Below are positions 1 to 8,206 of a DNA stretch of 64,000 bases, piece after piece. Positions within the stretch are counted from its first letter, which is position 1. Each line of letters begins with the position of its first letter. Origin of the DNA: Clostridiales bacterium. GTDB lineage: Bacteria; Bacillota; Clostridia; Peptostreptococcales; Acidaminobacteraceae. A program made the position numbers and the translations under genes. Below the pieces are notes generated by a model. That model did no database searches and was not told the origin of the DNA. It worked only from the letters and a program-made list of their open reading frames with translations. Location: positions 124,001 through 188,000 of the forward strand of contig JAEIOD010000007.1 in assembly GCA_016342415.1 (NCBI GenBank), read 5' to 3'.

Positions 1-1358
1 GTGATACCTGTCATAACAACCATTGGAATGATCATGAAGATTGGTGCTTCTTTTAAGTTATCGTGTTTTGGCGCCAATTGTCCTAAAAAGACTGCAGCTA
101 GTGGTCTAAATACATACATAAATGATCCGATTGAACCAAAGAATGCTGCAAAAGCAATAAATAAAAGACCTTTACTCGCTAATCCCTGAAGAATAAGCCA
201 TTTAGAAACAAAGCCTGCCATCGGTGGAATACCAGCCATAGAAATAATAGCGATTAAGTAAACCGTATAAGTAATTGGCATTCTATGAATCATACCACCT
301 AATTCAGAAATTTTAGTGGTACCTGTTCTATATGCAACTGCTGCTATGGTTAGAAATGCAGTAGCAGAAGCGATTGCATGAGCAAATAAGTGTAATAAAC
401 CACCAGCGAAAGTCACTTGGTCAACCATTAAAATACCGATTAAGATATAACCACCGTTTGCGACGGATGAATAAGCCAATAGTTTTTTAGCATCGTCTTG
501 TCTTATGGCCATCAATGTACCAATAATAATACTGATAGCACCTAATATCATCAAGAAGTAGATTGGAGCAGGTATACCAAAGATCATCCACGCTTCAGAA
601 AAAGCATCATAAGCAGGGAAGAGGACCACACTGATATAAGCGACATAAGCACCAAGTTTTACAAGACCACCTGATAAAATTGGTGAGAATGTATGAGGTG
701 CACTGCCATGTGCTAATGGTAACCAGATATGGAAAGGGTAAATACCTATTTTGGTTAAACCAGCAAAGATGAATAAACCAAATATAAATATTGCTGTCCA
801 TGTACTTACATCTAAGAGTGAAAAGGCTTCTCTAATAACCAAAGAGCCTGTGAGTTTATAAACCCATAATATTGCAAATAATGTTGCCATCGATCCAATA
901 GAACTCACAACATAATATATATATGCTGATTTTCTAGACTTGCCTAATGGTATGATAAATGCTGATGTCCATACCACCAGTTCCCAAAATACAAAGAATG
1001 TGATAAAGTCTTTTGCAAAGAATAGTCCTACAGATCCAGCTAGTGACAATATGTACAACATGGTATATGTATTTGGATATAGATATTTTTCCATGAAATA
1101 AATATTATAAAATGCGCTCATGGCATAGGTTAAGCATAATACAAAGGCAAAATACCAACCGATTTGAGTGAGTTCAAATGAAAAGTACAAGAATTCATAT
1201 GTTGATCCTATTTGATTGTTTATACCAAATAACATTAACAATGCTGCAAGTGATGTTAGAACCGTTAACCATGCACCGGCAAGTTTATTAAGCTGTGTGA
1301 TGAAATAGCCTGCAATACCACCAATAATGAGTATCGCTAAAATATTGAGAAGGTTCAT
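1..1358 (-). CDS. MrpD/NuoL-M-like proton-antiporter subunit, 3' end cut off
   Basis: An open frame of about 452 codons begins at the ATG complementary to 1356-1358 and runs off the left edge without a stop. The translation is almost wholly hydrophobic. It contains the antiporter-like core of complex I and Mrp subunits: a charged FVFWELVVW segment, a lysine in TKIGIYPFHIWLPLAHGSAP, and DDAKKLLAYSSVANGGYI. It is the second such subunit of the operon. Its start overlaps the stop of the upstream antiporter gene by one base (TAATG), which implies translational coupling. It may stand in for the N-terminal half of a split MrpA. The 3' end and anything downstream are outside the window. Confidence 0.9.
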   Translation of the reverse strand, partial: MNLLNILAILIIGGIAGYFITQLNKLAGAWLTVLTSLAALLMLFGINNQIGSTYEFLYFSFELTQIGWYFAFVLCLTYAMSAFYNIYFMEKYLYPNTYTMLYILSLAGSVGLFFAKDFITFFVFWELVVWTSAFIIPLGKSRKSAYIYYVVSSIGSMATLFAILWVYKLTGSLVIREAFSLLDVSTWTAIFIFGLFIFAGLTKIGIYPFHIWLPLAHGSAPHTFSPILSGGLVKLGAYVAYISVVLFPAYDAFSEAWMIFGIPAPIYFLMILGAISIIIGTLMAIRQDDAKKLLAYSSVANGGYILIGILMVDQVTFAGGLLHLFAHAIASATAFLTIAAVAYRTGTTKISELGGMIHRMPITYTVYLIAIISMAGIPPMAGFVSKWLILQGLASKGLLFIAFAAFFGSIGSFMYVFRPLAAVFLGQLAPKHDNLKEAPIFMIIPMVVMTGI

Positions 1359-2767
1359 TACATACCTCCTTTCATATCAATAAGGTACTCTGTGTGTGTA
1401 TCATTTAAAAGAGGTTTACCCAGTATGGTATCACCATATTGTTCTGGCAAAATACCAGCTGTAAATAATACAAGTGATAAAATGCACATTAAAAGAATCA
1501 TACTCATTGAATAAGATGTTCGTTTTTCATCTTCATACGGCATAACTGCATCACCTTCATTGCCAGGATGCCATAATAAAATATTTAGTTTCATCAAATA
1601 AGCACCTTCTACAATTGTAATGATCAAAATTATTGCTGGTAGAAGTAAGTTCACATCAAAGAGTCCGATAATCGTATTGACTTTAGCATAAAATCCTAGG
1701 AATAAAGGTAAGCCAATCAGTGAAAAAGATGCTACTGTAAAGGCGATGCCCAATGTTTTATGATTGTGGAACTTGCCTTTTAACTTGTCTAGTGATTCAT
1801 CTTCTTTTGAAAGGTTATCTGCTATAGAAAACATAACCAATTTTGAAATACCATTATTGATGATAATCAAAACAGCTGGGAAGATAAAGCCTGTTATCAT
1901 CAGAAGTGTTACCATACCACCTTGTCCGATACTTGAATACAAAAGAATTTCTTTCATTGTTTTACCATTAAATGCTGCAAGTTCTCCAGTGATAAGAGTC
2001 ACTACTGCAATAACAATAATCATGTTATAGAAAAATGTATCAATATATACAGCGTTGATGATTCTTCCGAATGTAAAGAGTATGGTAGATGCAATAATAG
2101 ATGCCATGATACTGCCTACAAGTCCATTGGCATTTTTATAAACATTTTTAACCCAGCCATTCATAGGGAAGAGTTTGGTTTCTACCGCAAGTCCTACAAA
2201 GATAAGTAGTAGTGGTAGCATCACATTTGCTGAGTGATTTAACTGTTCAGCAATAACTGATAAATTCAGATTCCCAAATTGACCATATAATAAAATGACT
2301 CCCAGTAAATAGAGTCCTGATCCTATAGATCCAATAATAATATAATGGAAAGTATCATAATATTTTTTGGATTGAGTTGTTAAGATATAAGCAGAAATGG
2401 ATGTGATTTCCAAGAAGACAAATAGATTGAATAAATCACCTGTTAATAGTAAACCATTCACACCTGCCAATAGAGTTAAAAGTACAGTGCTATATTTTTT
2501 AGTTGATTGATAATGACTGAAAATGGTGAATAAGAATAACACATTAATCAGTACAACAGCAACCATACTGTATTGATCTAAAACCAGCGAAATACCAAAT
2601 GGTTTTGAAAAGCCGCCAATCATGTATTCGCCTTGTTCAATGAGGAACAATAAAGCGACATTTACAATGACACCTAAATAGAGTAATTTGTCTTTGTGGC
2701 TTTTGACTAACATAGAAAGAAAAGCAAATAAAAGTGGTAAAACAATTAATAATACAATGTATTTCAT
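1358..2767 (-). CDS. mrpD: MrpD-like Na+/H+ antiporter / NuoN-type membrane subunit
   Basis: This 469-residue polytopic membrane protein has the antiporter-like fold: FLEITSISAYILTT near residue 120, a charged VETKLFPMNGWVKNVYKNA loop near 195, and KEILLYSSIGQGG near 270. In known Mrp and Mbh complexes this subunit carries one proton or sodium half-channel. The length fits MrpD (about 490). It overlaps mrpC by four bases and touches the next antiporter gene, so it is inside one operon. Assignment as MrpD rather than the MrpA-type paralogue rests mainly on its position after mrpC. Confidence 0.9.
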   Translation of the reverse strand: MKYIVLLIVLPLLFAFLSMLVKSHKDKLLYLGVIVNVALLFLIEQGEYMIGGFSKPFGISLVLDQYSMVAVVLINVLFLFTIFSHYQSTKKYSTVLLTLLAGVNGLLLTGDLFNLFVFLEITSISAYILTTQSKKYYDTFHYIIIGSIGSGLYLLGVILLYGQFGNLNLSVIAEQLNHSANVMLPLLLIFVGLAVETKLFPMNGWVKNVYKNANGLVGSIMASIIASTILFTFGRIINAVYIDTFFYNMIIVIAVVTLITGELAAFNGKTMKEILLYSSIGQGGMVTLLMITGFIFPAVLIIINNGISKLVMFSIADNLSKEDESLDKLKGKFHNHKTLGIAFTVASFSLIGLPLFLGFYAKVNTIIGLFDVNLLLPAIILIITIVEGAYLMKLNILLWHPGNEGDAVMPYEDEKRTSYSMSMILLMCILSLVLFTAGILPEQYGDTILGKPLLNDTHTEYLIDMKGGM

Positions 2768-3099
2768 TCTACTTTACCTCCTATTTCATTGATTAAATAC
2801 GTCCCATAAGTCTTATGTATTTTTTTAGCGACAACCAGTGCTACTGCAGTTAATCCAAATCCGATAACAATAGATGTTAATACTATGGCTTGAGGAAGGG
2901 GATCGACAAAATCCTGAACATTACCATTTTTCACAAGGATTGGAACGATGCCATTAGTCCTGTATCCAATTGTAATGATGAATAGATTAAGTCCAACTTC
3001 AAATACATTGAGTCCTACAATCATTTTTATAATATGTTGAGTTGTTAAGAGGCTATACAAACCTAACAATATAAGTACAACAGCTGCTATATTAATCAC
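2764..3099 (-). CDS. mrpC: MrpC / NuoK-like subunit
   Basis: The 111-residue protein has three predicted membrane spans and the NuoK/MrpC pattern: an N-terminal hydrophobic helix, IIKMIVGLNVFEVGLNLFII with its buried acidic residue, and DPLPQAIVLTSIVIGFGLTAVALVVAKKI. MrpC is an integral subunit of the multisubunit cation/proton antiporter. The gene overlaps its upstream partner (about 8 bases) and its downstream partner (4 bases), as expected for stoichiometric translation. Length and motif order match the family. Confidence 0.93.
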   Translation of the reverse strand: MINIAAVVLILLGLYSLLTTQHIIKMIVGLNVFEVGLNLFIITIGYRTNGIVPILVKNGNVQDFVDPLPQAIVLTSIVIGFGLTAVALVVAKKIHKTYGTYLINEIGGKVE

Positions 3100-3838
3100 A
3101 TTCAGCCTCCTCTCTGAGAAAATCAGTAATGATACTGATAAGTTCTGATCCTACCTTTAAACCAATAAACATATAGAGTATTGGAATAATACCAGCACTT
3201 GTAAGTGTTCCAATAATGCCAGTGTCCATATAATTGTTTAGGAAATAACCTGATACTGAAATGCCAACCAATCCAAGTATGATAAAAAGTGTGCCGGATA
3301 AACCTTCTAAAAGCTTAAATTGTTTGATACTTGGAATAAACTCGGGATCACTTATTGCCATTAGTAACAGAGCACCAGCAATCATGGCGCCACCTTGGAA
3401 ACCACCACCAGGAGATAAGTGTCCATGTGTGATGATATAAACACCAACAATAATAACGATTGGTAAAATGATTTTCGATCCGACTTTTAGGATAAACCCA
3501 CTTTTAGATCGTTTGGCAAATCCTTCTGAACTACTCAGTAGCAAAGAAACACCAAGTGCTGCAATAAATAATACTGTGACTTCGCCAAGTGTATCAAAAG
3601 CACGATACTCTAAAACAATACTTGTAACCGCATTGGCTGAACCGGTTTCCAAGTTATCTGATCTGCCAAAAGAAACATCATTATTTTTTTCAGTAACGGA
3701 TTGCGTGACATAAGCGCCTGAAACCGTTTGATCCAAACGTGCCTCACCATATTCTGGAATTATATTGTTATCCATAACATAAGTTATCGTTAGAAATGCA
3801 AGAACAGCTATGAGTAACATGGCTAAGATATTCTTCAT
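3092..3838 (-). CDS. MbhE + MnhB fusion-type Mrp subunit B
   Basis: The protein has 248 residues. An N-terminal membrane helix and a polar stretch lead into ILEYRAFDTLGEVTVLF near residue 75, which is the MbhE-like piece corresponding to the extreme C-terminus of large MrpA proteins. From about residue 115 it is an MnhB domain with THGHLSPGGGFQGGAM, the family signature. Bacillus-type Mrp has these two parts in MrpA and MrpB. Here they are one protein, and the preceding MrpA piece is a separate gene. This split layout is that of the Mrp modules of Mbh/Mbx-like complexes. Confidence 0.88.
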   Translation of the reverse strand: MKNILAMLLIAVLAFLTITYVMDNNIIPEYGEARLDQTVSGAYVTQSVTEKNNDVSFGRSDNLETGSANAVTSIVLEYRAFDTLGEVTVLFIAALGVSLLLSSSEGFAKRSKSGFILKVGSKIILPIVIIVGVYIITHGHLSPGGGFQGGAMIAGALLLMAISDPEFIPSIKQFKLLEGLSGTLFIILGLVGISVSGYFLNNYMDTGIIGTLTSAGIIPILYMFIGLKVGSELISIITDFLREEAECD

Positions 3839-4089
3839 TCTTGATCACCTACCTTTTTACGATTCTTGTATGTAAACAGGAATAGGAATGTTATAAGACC
3901 TGAACCAATGACAATTTCTGTTAAAGCAACATCTGGTGCTTTTAATAAAACATAAGCAAGTGCCGCAATCATACTTAAAGCTGATAAATAGATAATGGTT
4001 TTAACAATACTCTTACTCATAACAATCAAAATACCTAATACAATGAGGAGCAGACTAGTTACAATCTCAATATAATTCATTAGATCCAT
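3835..4089 (-). CDS. MbhD / MrpA C-terminal (DUF4040-type) subunit
   Basis: This is an 84-residue, three-helix membrane protein. Residues around KAPDVALTEIVIGSGLITFLFLF match the DUF4040/MbhD segment that forms part of the C-terminal region of MrpA in the Bacillus arrangement. The start overlaps the end of mrpG by about 23 bases and the stop overlaps the next gene by 4 bases. Its existence as a stand-alone gene is the clearest sign that the operon is of the split (Mbh-like) Mrp type. Confidence 0.85.
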   Translation of the reverse strand: MDLMNYIEIVTSLLLIVLGILIVMSKSIVKTIIYLSALSMIAALAYVLLKAPDVALTEIVIGSGLITFLFLFTYKNRKKVGDQE

Positions 4090-4414
4090 CTTTTACCTCC
4101 TCTGTATAAAAATCATTTAGACCATCTTCTTTCATGCCAATAGGCTTTAAACCACTCTTATATGCTGCTTTTAGAATCGTTGAACTGCCCACTGGGTTTG
4201 TAATGGCAACAAAGACCAGTATTAATATTAGTTTTGGGGCCCAACTTGGAAAATAGAAACAGGCTGCTATAAGTACTGAAAAAGTTCCAAGTGTAGTTGC
4301 TTTAGTACCAGCTTGTGCCCTGTTGTAGACATCTGGCATTCTAAGTAGTCCTAAACCACCAAGAGCGTAAAAAAGACCGCTGATTATGAGAAGGACATCA
4401 CCAATATATTTCAT
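4067..4414 (-). CDS. mrpG: MrpG (MnhG) antiporter subunit
   Basis: The 115-residue protein shows the MnhG pattern GLFYALGGLGLLRMPDVYNRAQAGTKATTLG in its first half, followed by a membrane helix and FVAITNPVGSSTILKAAY. The acidic 20-residue C-terminal tail is hydrophilic and extends past the usual end of the family. It begins four bases inside mrpF. MrpG is one of the small subunits always needed for Mrp assembly. Confidence 0.92.
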   Translation of the reverse strand: MKYIGDVLLIISGLFYALGGLGLLRMPDVYNRAQAGTKATTLGTFSVLIAACFYFPSWAPKLILILVFVAITNPVGSSTILKAAYKSGLKPIGMKEDGLNDFYTEEVKDGSNELY

Positions 4415-4662
4415 GATCTCACCTCCAGGAATTTGGCAAAAACAATTGTTTCTAAGAAGCCTAAAATACTGTAAACAATTGCAATATCTAAATAAAGTTC
4501 ATTTTTACTCATCACAGCGATGATGACTAGAATACCGATGATACAGACGTTGATGACATCAAGACTTACCACACGATCAAAATGAGTAGGTCCTTTAATC
4601 ATTCTGTAAATGGAAAAGAGAATACCTAATCCAATTAAGGTAAAGAAAATTATATTAATCAT
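4411..4662 (-). CDS. mrpF: MrpF (MnhF) antiporter subunit
   Basis: This 83-residue protein has three membrane segments and the MnhF core RMIKGPTHFDRVVSLDVINV followed by an acidic residue in ELYLDIAIVYSILGFLETIVFAKF. It overlaps both mrpE (8 bases) and mrpG (4 bases). Length and motif are typical of the family. Confidence 0.92.
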   Translation of the reverse strand: MINIIFFTLIGLGILFSIYRMIKGPTHFDRVVSLDVINVCIIGILVIIAVMSKNELYLDIAIVYSILGFLETIVFAKFLEVRS

Positions 4663-5161
4663 TAAATATCCTCCTTAAAATGGTTTCGAATTTATAGGAT
4701 ATGTGTTTTTGATACTCATCATTGTTTTTGCCTTTGATGTAAATCCAGTGGACATATACAAAATCTTCATCTGCATCAATAGAAATGGTCCCTGGTGTTA
4801 AAGTAATTGAGTTGGCTAAAATTAGCTTGCCATAAACATTTTTAATATCTGTAGGTACCTTAACAATCGCAGGATTGATTGGTAGCTTTGGATTGAGAAC
4901 TCTTTTAGCAACATCGATGTTTGCCTTAATTAGTTCAATAAATAGTACTGGGATGTAAAGTATAAAAAATGAAATGATTTTTGGAACCGCAAGGATGTTG
5001 AATTCTATATTCAAATAATTGGTAAGAATATAGGATAAAAAAATACTTATGATACCACCTAAGATGAGTTCTTCAGTTTCTATACCTGCCATCATAATCC
5101 AAATGATAAACATGACTAAGCATAACGAAATGAACTTTTTCAATTTGACCTCCTTTAGCAA
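4655..5161 (-). CDS. mrpE: MrpE (MnhE) antiporter subunit
   Basis: The 168-residue protein starts with two hydrophobic helices, then FILYIPVLFIELIKANIDVAKRVLNP, and ends with a soluble part containing LANSITLTPGTISID, the MnhE signature. It is the first antiporter gene of the operon. Its start codon overlaps the end of the upstream arsR gene by seven bases, so the regulator and the antiporter are translated from the same message. Confidence 0.92.
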   Translation of the reverse strand: MLKEVKLKKFISLCLVMFIIWIMMAGIETEELILGGIISIFLSYILTNYLNIEFNILAVPKIISFFILYIPVLFIELIKANIDVAKRVLNPKLPINPAIVKVPTDIKNVYGKLILANSITLTPGTISIDADEDFVYVHWIYIKGKNNDEYQKHISYKFETILRRIFND

Positions 5162-5478
5162 TTGAGTGTTTTTTCTTTCACATCATTCTGTAAATCTTTT
5201 AACAATAAATGCATCAAATTAATAACTTCCTCATCGATAACATTGTACTGAATCTCAACGCCATTCCTATGACCTTCAATAATATTGTGAGATTTTAGTT
5301 TGGATAAATGTTGTGAAATAGTTGACTGAGGTGTTTCCATTCTTTTTGTTAATGTAGTGACATTACAATCCTTTGTAGTCATCAAACAGTTGAGAATACA
5401 AAGTCTCATAGGATGTGCAATCACTTTTAACATCTCAGATTTTTTTGTTAACAATTGGATTTTTCTTTGATCTGTCAA
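5155..5478 (-). CDS. ArsR-family regulator heading the antiporter operon
   Basis: This is a 107-residue winged-helix protein. The ArsR core is AHPMRLCILNCL followed by a helix-turn-helix with METPQSTISQHLSKLKSHNIIEG. Cysteines at 27, 31 and 38 and a terminal Cys107 could bind metal or sense a reactive species; no ligand can be assigned. It overlaps mrpE by seven bases, so it is probably an autoregulator that also controls antiporter expression. About half the residues match the paralogue at 5651-5971, which suggests a local duplication. Confidence 0.9.
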   Translation of the reverse strand: MTDQRKIQLLTKKSEMLKVIAHPMRLCILNCLMTTKDCNVTTLTKRMETPQSTISQHLSKLKSHNIIEGHRNGVEIQYNVIDEEVINLMHLLLKDLQNDVKEKTLNC

Positions 5479-5501
5479 TCGGTCACCTCCTATACATCCG
5501 T

Positions 5502-5521
5502 ATATTCAAATATTTAAATAT
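5502..5521 (-). promoter_or_regulatory. AT-rich palindrome, likely ArsR operator
   Basis: ATATTCAAATATTTAAATAT is a near-perfect 20-bp inverted repeat 24 bases upstream of the arsR start codon. ArsR/SmtB proteins commonly bind 12-2-12 AT-rich dyads of this look. The region further upstream (5522-5545) is also AT-only and probably holds the promoter. No binding data are visible, so the role is inferred. Confidence 0.5.
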
Positions 5522-5630
5522 ATAGATATATAAATATTACCATATAAATAGTCAGAAAAATCACAATATTACAAAAAAAGATTGCATATTTATTATTTGA
5601 GATTGAGAATCATTATATTGAAATAAAAAA

Positions 5631-5650
5631 CCACCGAATAATTTCGGTGG
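5631..5650 (-). terminator. Intrinsic terminator of the second arsR gene
   Basis: CCACCGAA and TTCGGTGG form an 8-bp stem with a 4-base loop directly after the stop codon at 5651-5653. On the minus strand it is followed by a run of six T. Confidence 0.9.
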
Positions 5651-5971
5651 TTAATTGATATTTTCTGATATAATACTTAATTCTTCTGAGTCTTGAAGCA
5701 GTAATCCTATTAAAGATATGATTTCTGTATTTGCTATAGAGTAGGTGATTTCCACACCATTTCTTTCTCCGACGATGAGACCTGCCATTCTAAGTTTAGA
5801 CAGATGTTGCGAGATGGTTGATTGAGGTATGTTCATTTTTTCTATTAAGTAAGTTACATTACACGATTCATCGATTAAACAACTTAAGATGCATAATCTC
5901 ATAGGATGCGCAATGACTTTTAATAGCTCAGATTTTTTTGTGAGTATTCTCTTTTTTTGTAGTTGATCCAT
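5651..5971 (-). CDS. ArsR-family regulator, paralogue
   Basis: The 106-residue winged-helix protein contains KVIAHPMRLCILSCL and the DNA-reading segment MNIPQSTISQHLSKLRMAG. Cysteines 27, 31 and 37 sit almost exactly where they do in the neighbouring arsR product. It is transcribed alone and closed by its own terminator, so it is not simply part of the antiporter operon. It may regulate that operon or the divergent CGGC-protein gene. The sensed signal is not deducible. Confidence 0.88.
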   Translation of the reverse strand: MDQLQKKRILTKKSELLKVIAHPMRLCILSCLIDESCNVTYLIEKMNIPQSTISQHLSKLRMAGLIVGERNGVEITYSIANTEIISLIGLLLQDSEELSIISENIN

Positions 5972-6079
5972 AGGCGTCTCCTTTACTTTAGTATCATACC
6001 ATATTATTGAGCAGTTTGAACACTTAGATGGTTACTTTATAAAATAATAATGTATGCTATAGGCATAAGAAATAACATT

Positions 6080-6108
6080 TTGACAGAATCATTAAACTCT
6101 TCTATAAT
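6080..6108 (+). promoter_or_regulatory. Consensus vegetative promoter
   Basis: TTGACA at 6080-6085 and TATAAT at 6103-6108 are separated by 17 bp, a perfect match to the sigma-A consensus. It drives the CGGC-domain gene starting at 6148. Confidence 0.88.
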
Positions 6109-6147
6109 GGTGTAGTATGATGTGAGAAGAGATGAAAGTAGGATATA

Positions 6148-6507
6148 TTGAATAGAATAGCGATTATGGTTTGTGGTGAAGTCACCTGTAAATGTACGGG
6201 TAATGGATGTTTTAAAGCTTTTAACGAAAGAAAAGATGCTTTTTCTGACTATGAGGATGTACAAATGGTTGCTTTTACACATTGTGATAAATGTATAGAA
6301 GAGGGGACTGATTTTAGTAAGAAGATTGAAAAACTAAAAAATGCACGTGTTGATACCATCCATTTATCAACATGTATCCGGGGTCGGTGTAAAGAGTATG
6401 AACAAATGGCAGAAGAGTTTTCAAAACACTTTGATGTGATGGGTTATACCCATGGATCTGAAACTAGTAAAAAGAATAATACAATAAAAATCGCCTCTAA
6501 TAAATGA
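6148..6507 (+). CDS. CGGC-domain protein
   Basis: This small cysteine-rich protein of 119 residues starts at a TTG codon preceded by AAGTAGG; an internal ATG at 6166 is an alternative start. Near the N-terminus it has VCGEVTCKCTGNGCF, and later FTHCDKC and STCIRGRC, the cysteine layout of the CGGC (PF08821-like) family. The family is thought to bind metal or carry a redox function, but no activity is established. A perfect consensus promoter upstream suggests strong expression. Confidence 0.8.
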   Translation: MNRIAIMVCGEVTCKCTGNGCFKAFNERKDAFSDYEDVQMVAFTHCDKCIEEGTDFSKKIEKLKNARVDTIHLSTCIRGRCKEYEQMAEEFSKHFDVMGYTHGSETSKKNNTIKIASNK

Positions 6508-6520
6508 GGCGTTTTATTTT
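6492..6520. terminator. Bidirectional terminator
   Basis: CGCCTC (6492-6497) pairs with GAGGCG (6506-6511). It is flanked by A5 on the left and TTTTATTTT on the right, so it can stop transcripts of both converging genes. Confidence 0.85.
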
Positions 6521-6839
6521 ACTCAATGACAACTGCTGTACCTGATGCTGTTACCATTAGCATGTTATTAGATTGTCCAAGTACTTCATAATCGATATCA
6601 ACACCGACTATAGCATTAGAACCCATTTGACGAGCGCGGTTTTCCATTTCTCTAAGGGCATTTTCTCTTGCTTCTATCAATTCACCTTCGTATGAACCCG
6701 ATCTACCGCCAAAAAAGTTTGTAAGTCCTGCTGCAAAATCTTTTACAAAATCCACACCATTTACGACTTCTCCAAATACGATACCTTTGTAATCCACAAT
6801 TTTATGTCCCTCAACATGAGGTGTTGTTGTAATAATCAT
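6519..6839 (-). CDS. YbjQ/UPF0145 family protein
   Basis: The 106-residue protein begins [26 protein letters not shown] and carries [22 protein letters not shown] and [13 protein letters not shown], the conserved blocks of the YbjQ (DUF74) family. Members form pentameric beta-rich assemblies and have been called heavy-metal binding, but the function is not settled. It has its own ribosome site (GGAGG) and converges on the CGGC gene. Confidence 0.92.
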   Translation of the reverse strand: MIITTTPHVEGHKIVDYKGIVFGEVVNGVDFVKDFAAGLTNFFGGRSGSYEGELIEARENALREMENRARQMGSNAIVGVDIDYEVLGQSNNMLMVTASGTAVVIE

Positions 6840-6938
6840 TTTCTTATCCTCCTAAATCATTTGTAGTTCCATTATAATGAAAGAATATGAAAGAAAGATT
6901 AAAATGTCATGAAAATTACAATAACTTACACTAAAATG

Positions 6939-7320
6939 TCAGATGATATGAAGGTTTTCTTGTCGACCCGAAAAGAAAACAACATGGTTATTTTTGAATA
7001 ATATATCGATTTCCTGACCATATAAAATTGTCATGTCAAGCATTTTGACATATTGTCTGACAAAGAGCTCCAAAGCATAACACGTGTTGTTATGAATGGG
7101 AAATTCATCCATATCCAATACAAACTTCTGATCAGAAGTTTGTCCGATTATTTGACCGGGACCATGACCATAAAACCCGATAGGGTGAGTATATACCATT
7201 GCGGCAGTGATATATTTTGCTTCTTTTAAAGAATTTTATAAAATTTCGTTGCCTGTTAAACCTTCTTTAAAGTGTCTAATCTATATTTCCGTATTTGATC
7301 CTTGATTATAATTTCGTCTT
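6939..7320 (-). pseudogene. Decayed M24 (Xaa-Pro aminopeptidase-like) peptidase
   Basis: The last 86 codons (7199-6939) encode THPIGFYGHGPGQIIG and a following domain typical of the C-terminal part of M24 metallopeptidases. Reading further upstream, the same frame gives EGLTGNEIL, a TAA stop at 7236-7238, then NSLKEAKYITAAM. Just before EGLTG the frame shifts, so KDQIRKYRLDTLK lies in another frame. The N-terminal half and most metal ligands are gone. This is a remnant, not a working enzyme. Confidence 0.75.
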
Positions 7321-7389
7321 GTACTGACATGATTTTTTTCGTACATGCACCTTCGAATAAATCATAACATAAATAACTTGCGAAAAAGA

Positions 7390-7412
7390 ACTCACCAGAA
7401 AAACTGATGAGT
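7390..7412 (-). terminator. Terminator of the ABC exporter operon
   Basis: ACTCACCAG and CTGATGAGT form a 9-bp stem with one G-U pair and a five-base loop, followed on the minus strand by TCTTTTTC. Confidence 0.8.
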
Positions 7413-7417
7413 GATTT

Positions 7418-8206
7418 TTAGTATAAATCAAGAGTTGCATGTTTTAGAGATAGTCTTTCGATAACATGGAAGATGGTCATACCAACAACAAAGAAAACAA
7501 GACCTAAGAAAAACTCACCATATAGTAAATTAAGATGACTTGAAAGGAAATCACCTTTGGCAATGAATCGCATGAGTTGAATAGACCTTGTTAAAGGTAG
7601 TGCATATGAAATCCACTGTAAAACTATTGGCAGCAGTTTTACATCAAAATTGGATCCAGTTAAAGCTATGAGAACCATAGAAGCAACATTTAAAAGCATA
7701 TTGATGTCCCTGGTTAAAAGTGCAAATGCACCAATGAGCAAACCGATGCCCATGGCTGAAAATATTGCCACTGTAATAACCAATAAACTTGGAAGCAACG
7801 TATTAAGAGGCATCGTAAAATTAAATAATGCAGCACCTGCCAAAAAACCCACAAAGATTGAAACAAAGGCATCTACCGACTGAGATAATACTCTTGGTAG
7901 TACAATATGGATGGTACTAGTTGGTGCTGAAATAATTGCTTTTAAGGTACCTTGTGAACGTTCTGATACAAATGTTTGTCCAACACCATAAAAAGCACTG
8001 AAGTAGCATAAAGTAAGAGCGTTACCAATAACCCAAGGTGTTACATCATTGGTATTATAAACATATCTTGCAACTGTACAGAAAAATACCAGTTGGAAAA
8101 AAGGATTGATAACCCTAAATATCAAATAGCCACTAAATGACAAAGCTCCAAAAGCATTTTTGTAATTAAAAGCAAACCGTCTTATAAATCGTGAAATCCT
8201 ATCCAT
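7418..8206 (-). CDS. ABC-2 type exporter permease
   Basis: The 262-residue protein has six predicted membrane segments. The ABC-2 signature region reads VGQTFVSERSQGTLKAIISAPTSTIHIVLPRVLSQSVDAF, the amphipathic coupling region found in DrrB/NatB-type permeases. Its start is adjacent to the stop of the second permease, giving a heterodimeric membrane part. The substrate is not deducible; drugs, lipids or peptides are all possible for this family. Confidence 0.87.
   Translation of the reverse strand: MDRISRFIRRFAFNYKNAFGALSFSGYLIFRVINPFFQLVFFCTVARYVYNTNDVTPWVIGNALTLCYFSAFYGVGQTFVSERSQGTLKAIISAPTSTIHIVLPRVLSQSVDAFVSIFVGFLAGAALFNFTMPLNTLLPSLLVITVAIFSAMGIGLLIGAFALLTRDINMLLNVASMVLIALTGSNFDVKLLPIVLQWISYALPLTRSIQLMRFIAKGDFLSSHLNLLYGEFFLGLVFFVVGMTIFHVIERLSLKHATLDLY

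Noticed and set aside
607..801. 64-codon minus-strand ORF
   Set aside because: It is out of frame inside the antiporter gene that occupies 1-1358.
1764..2030. 88-codon plus-strand ORF
   Set aside because: Antisense shadow of the mrpD-like gene; no ribosome site.
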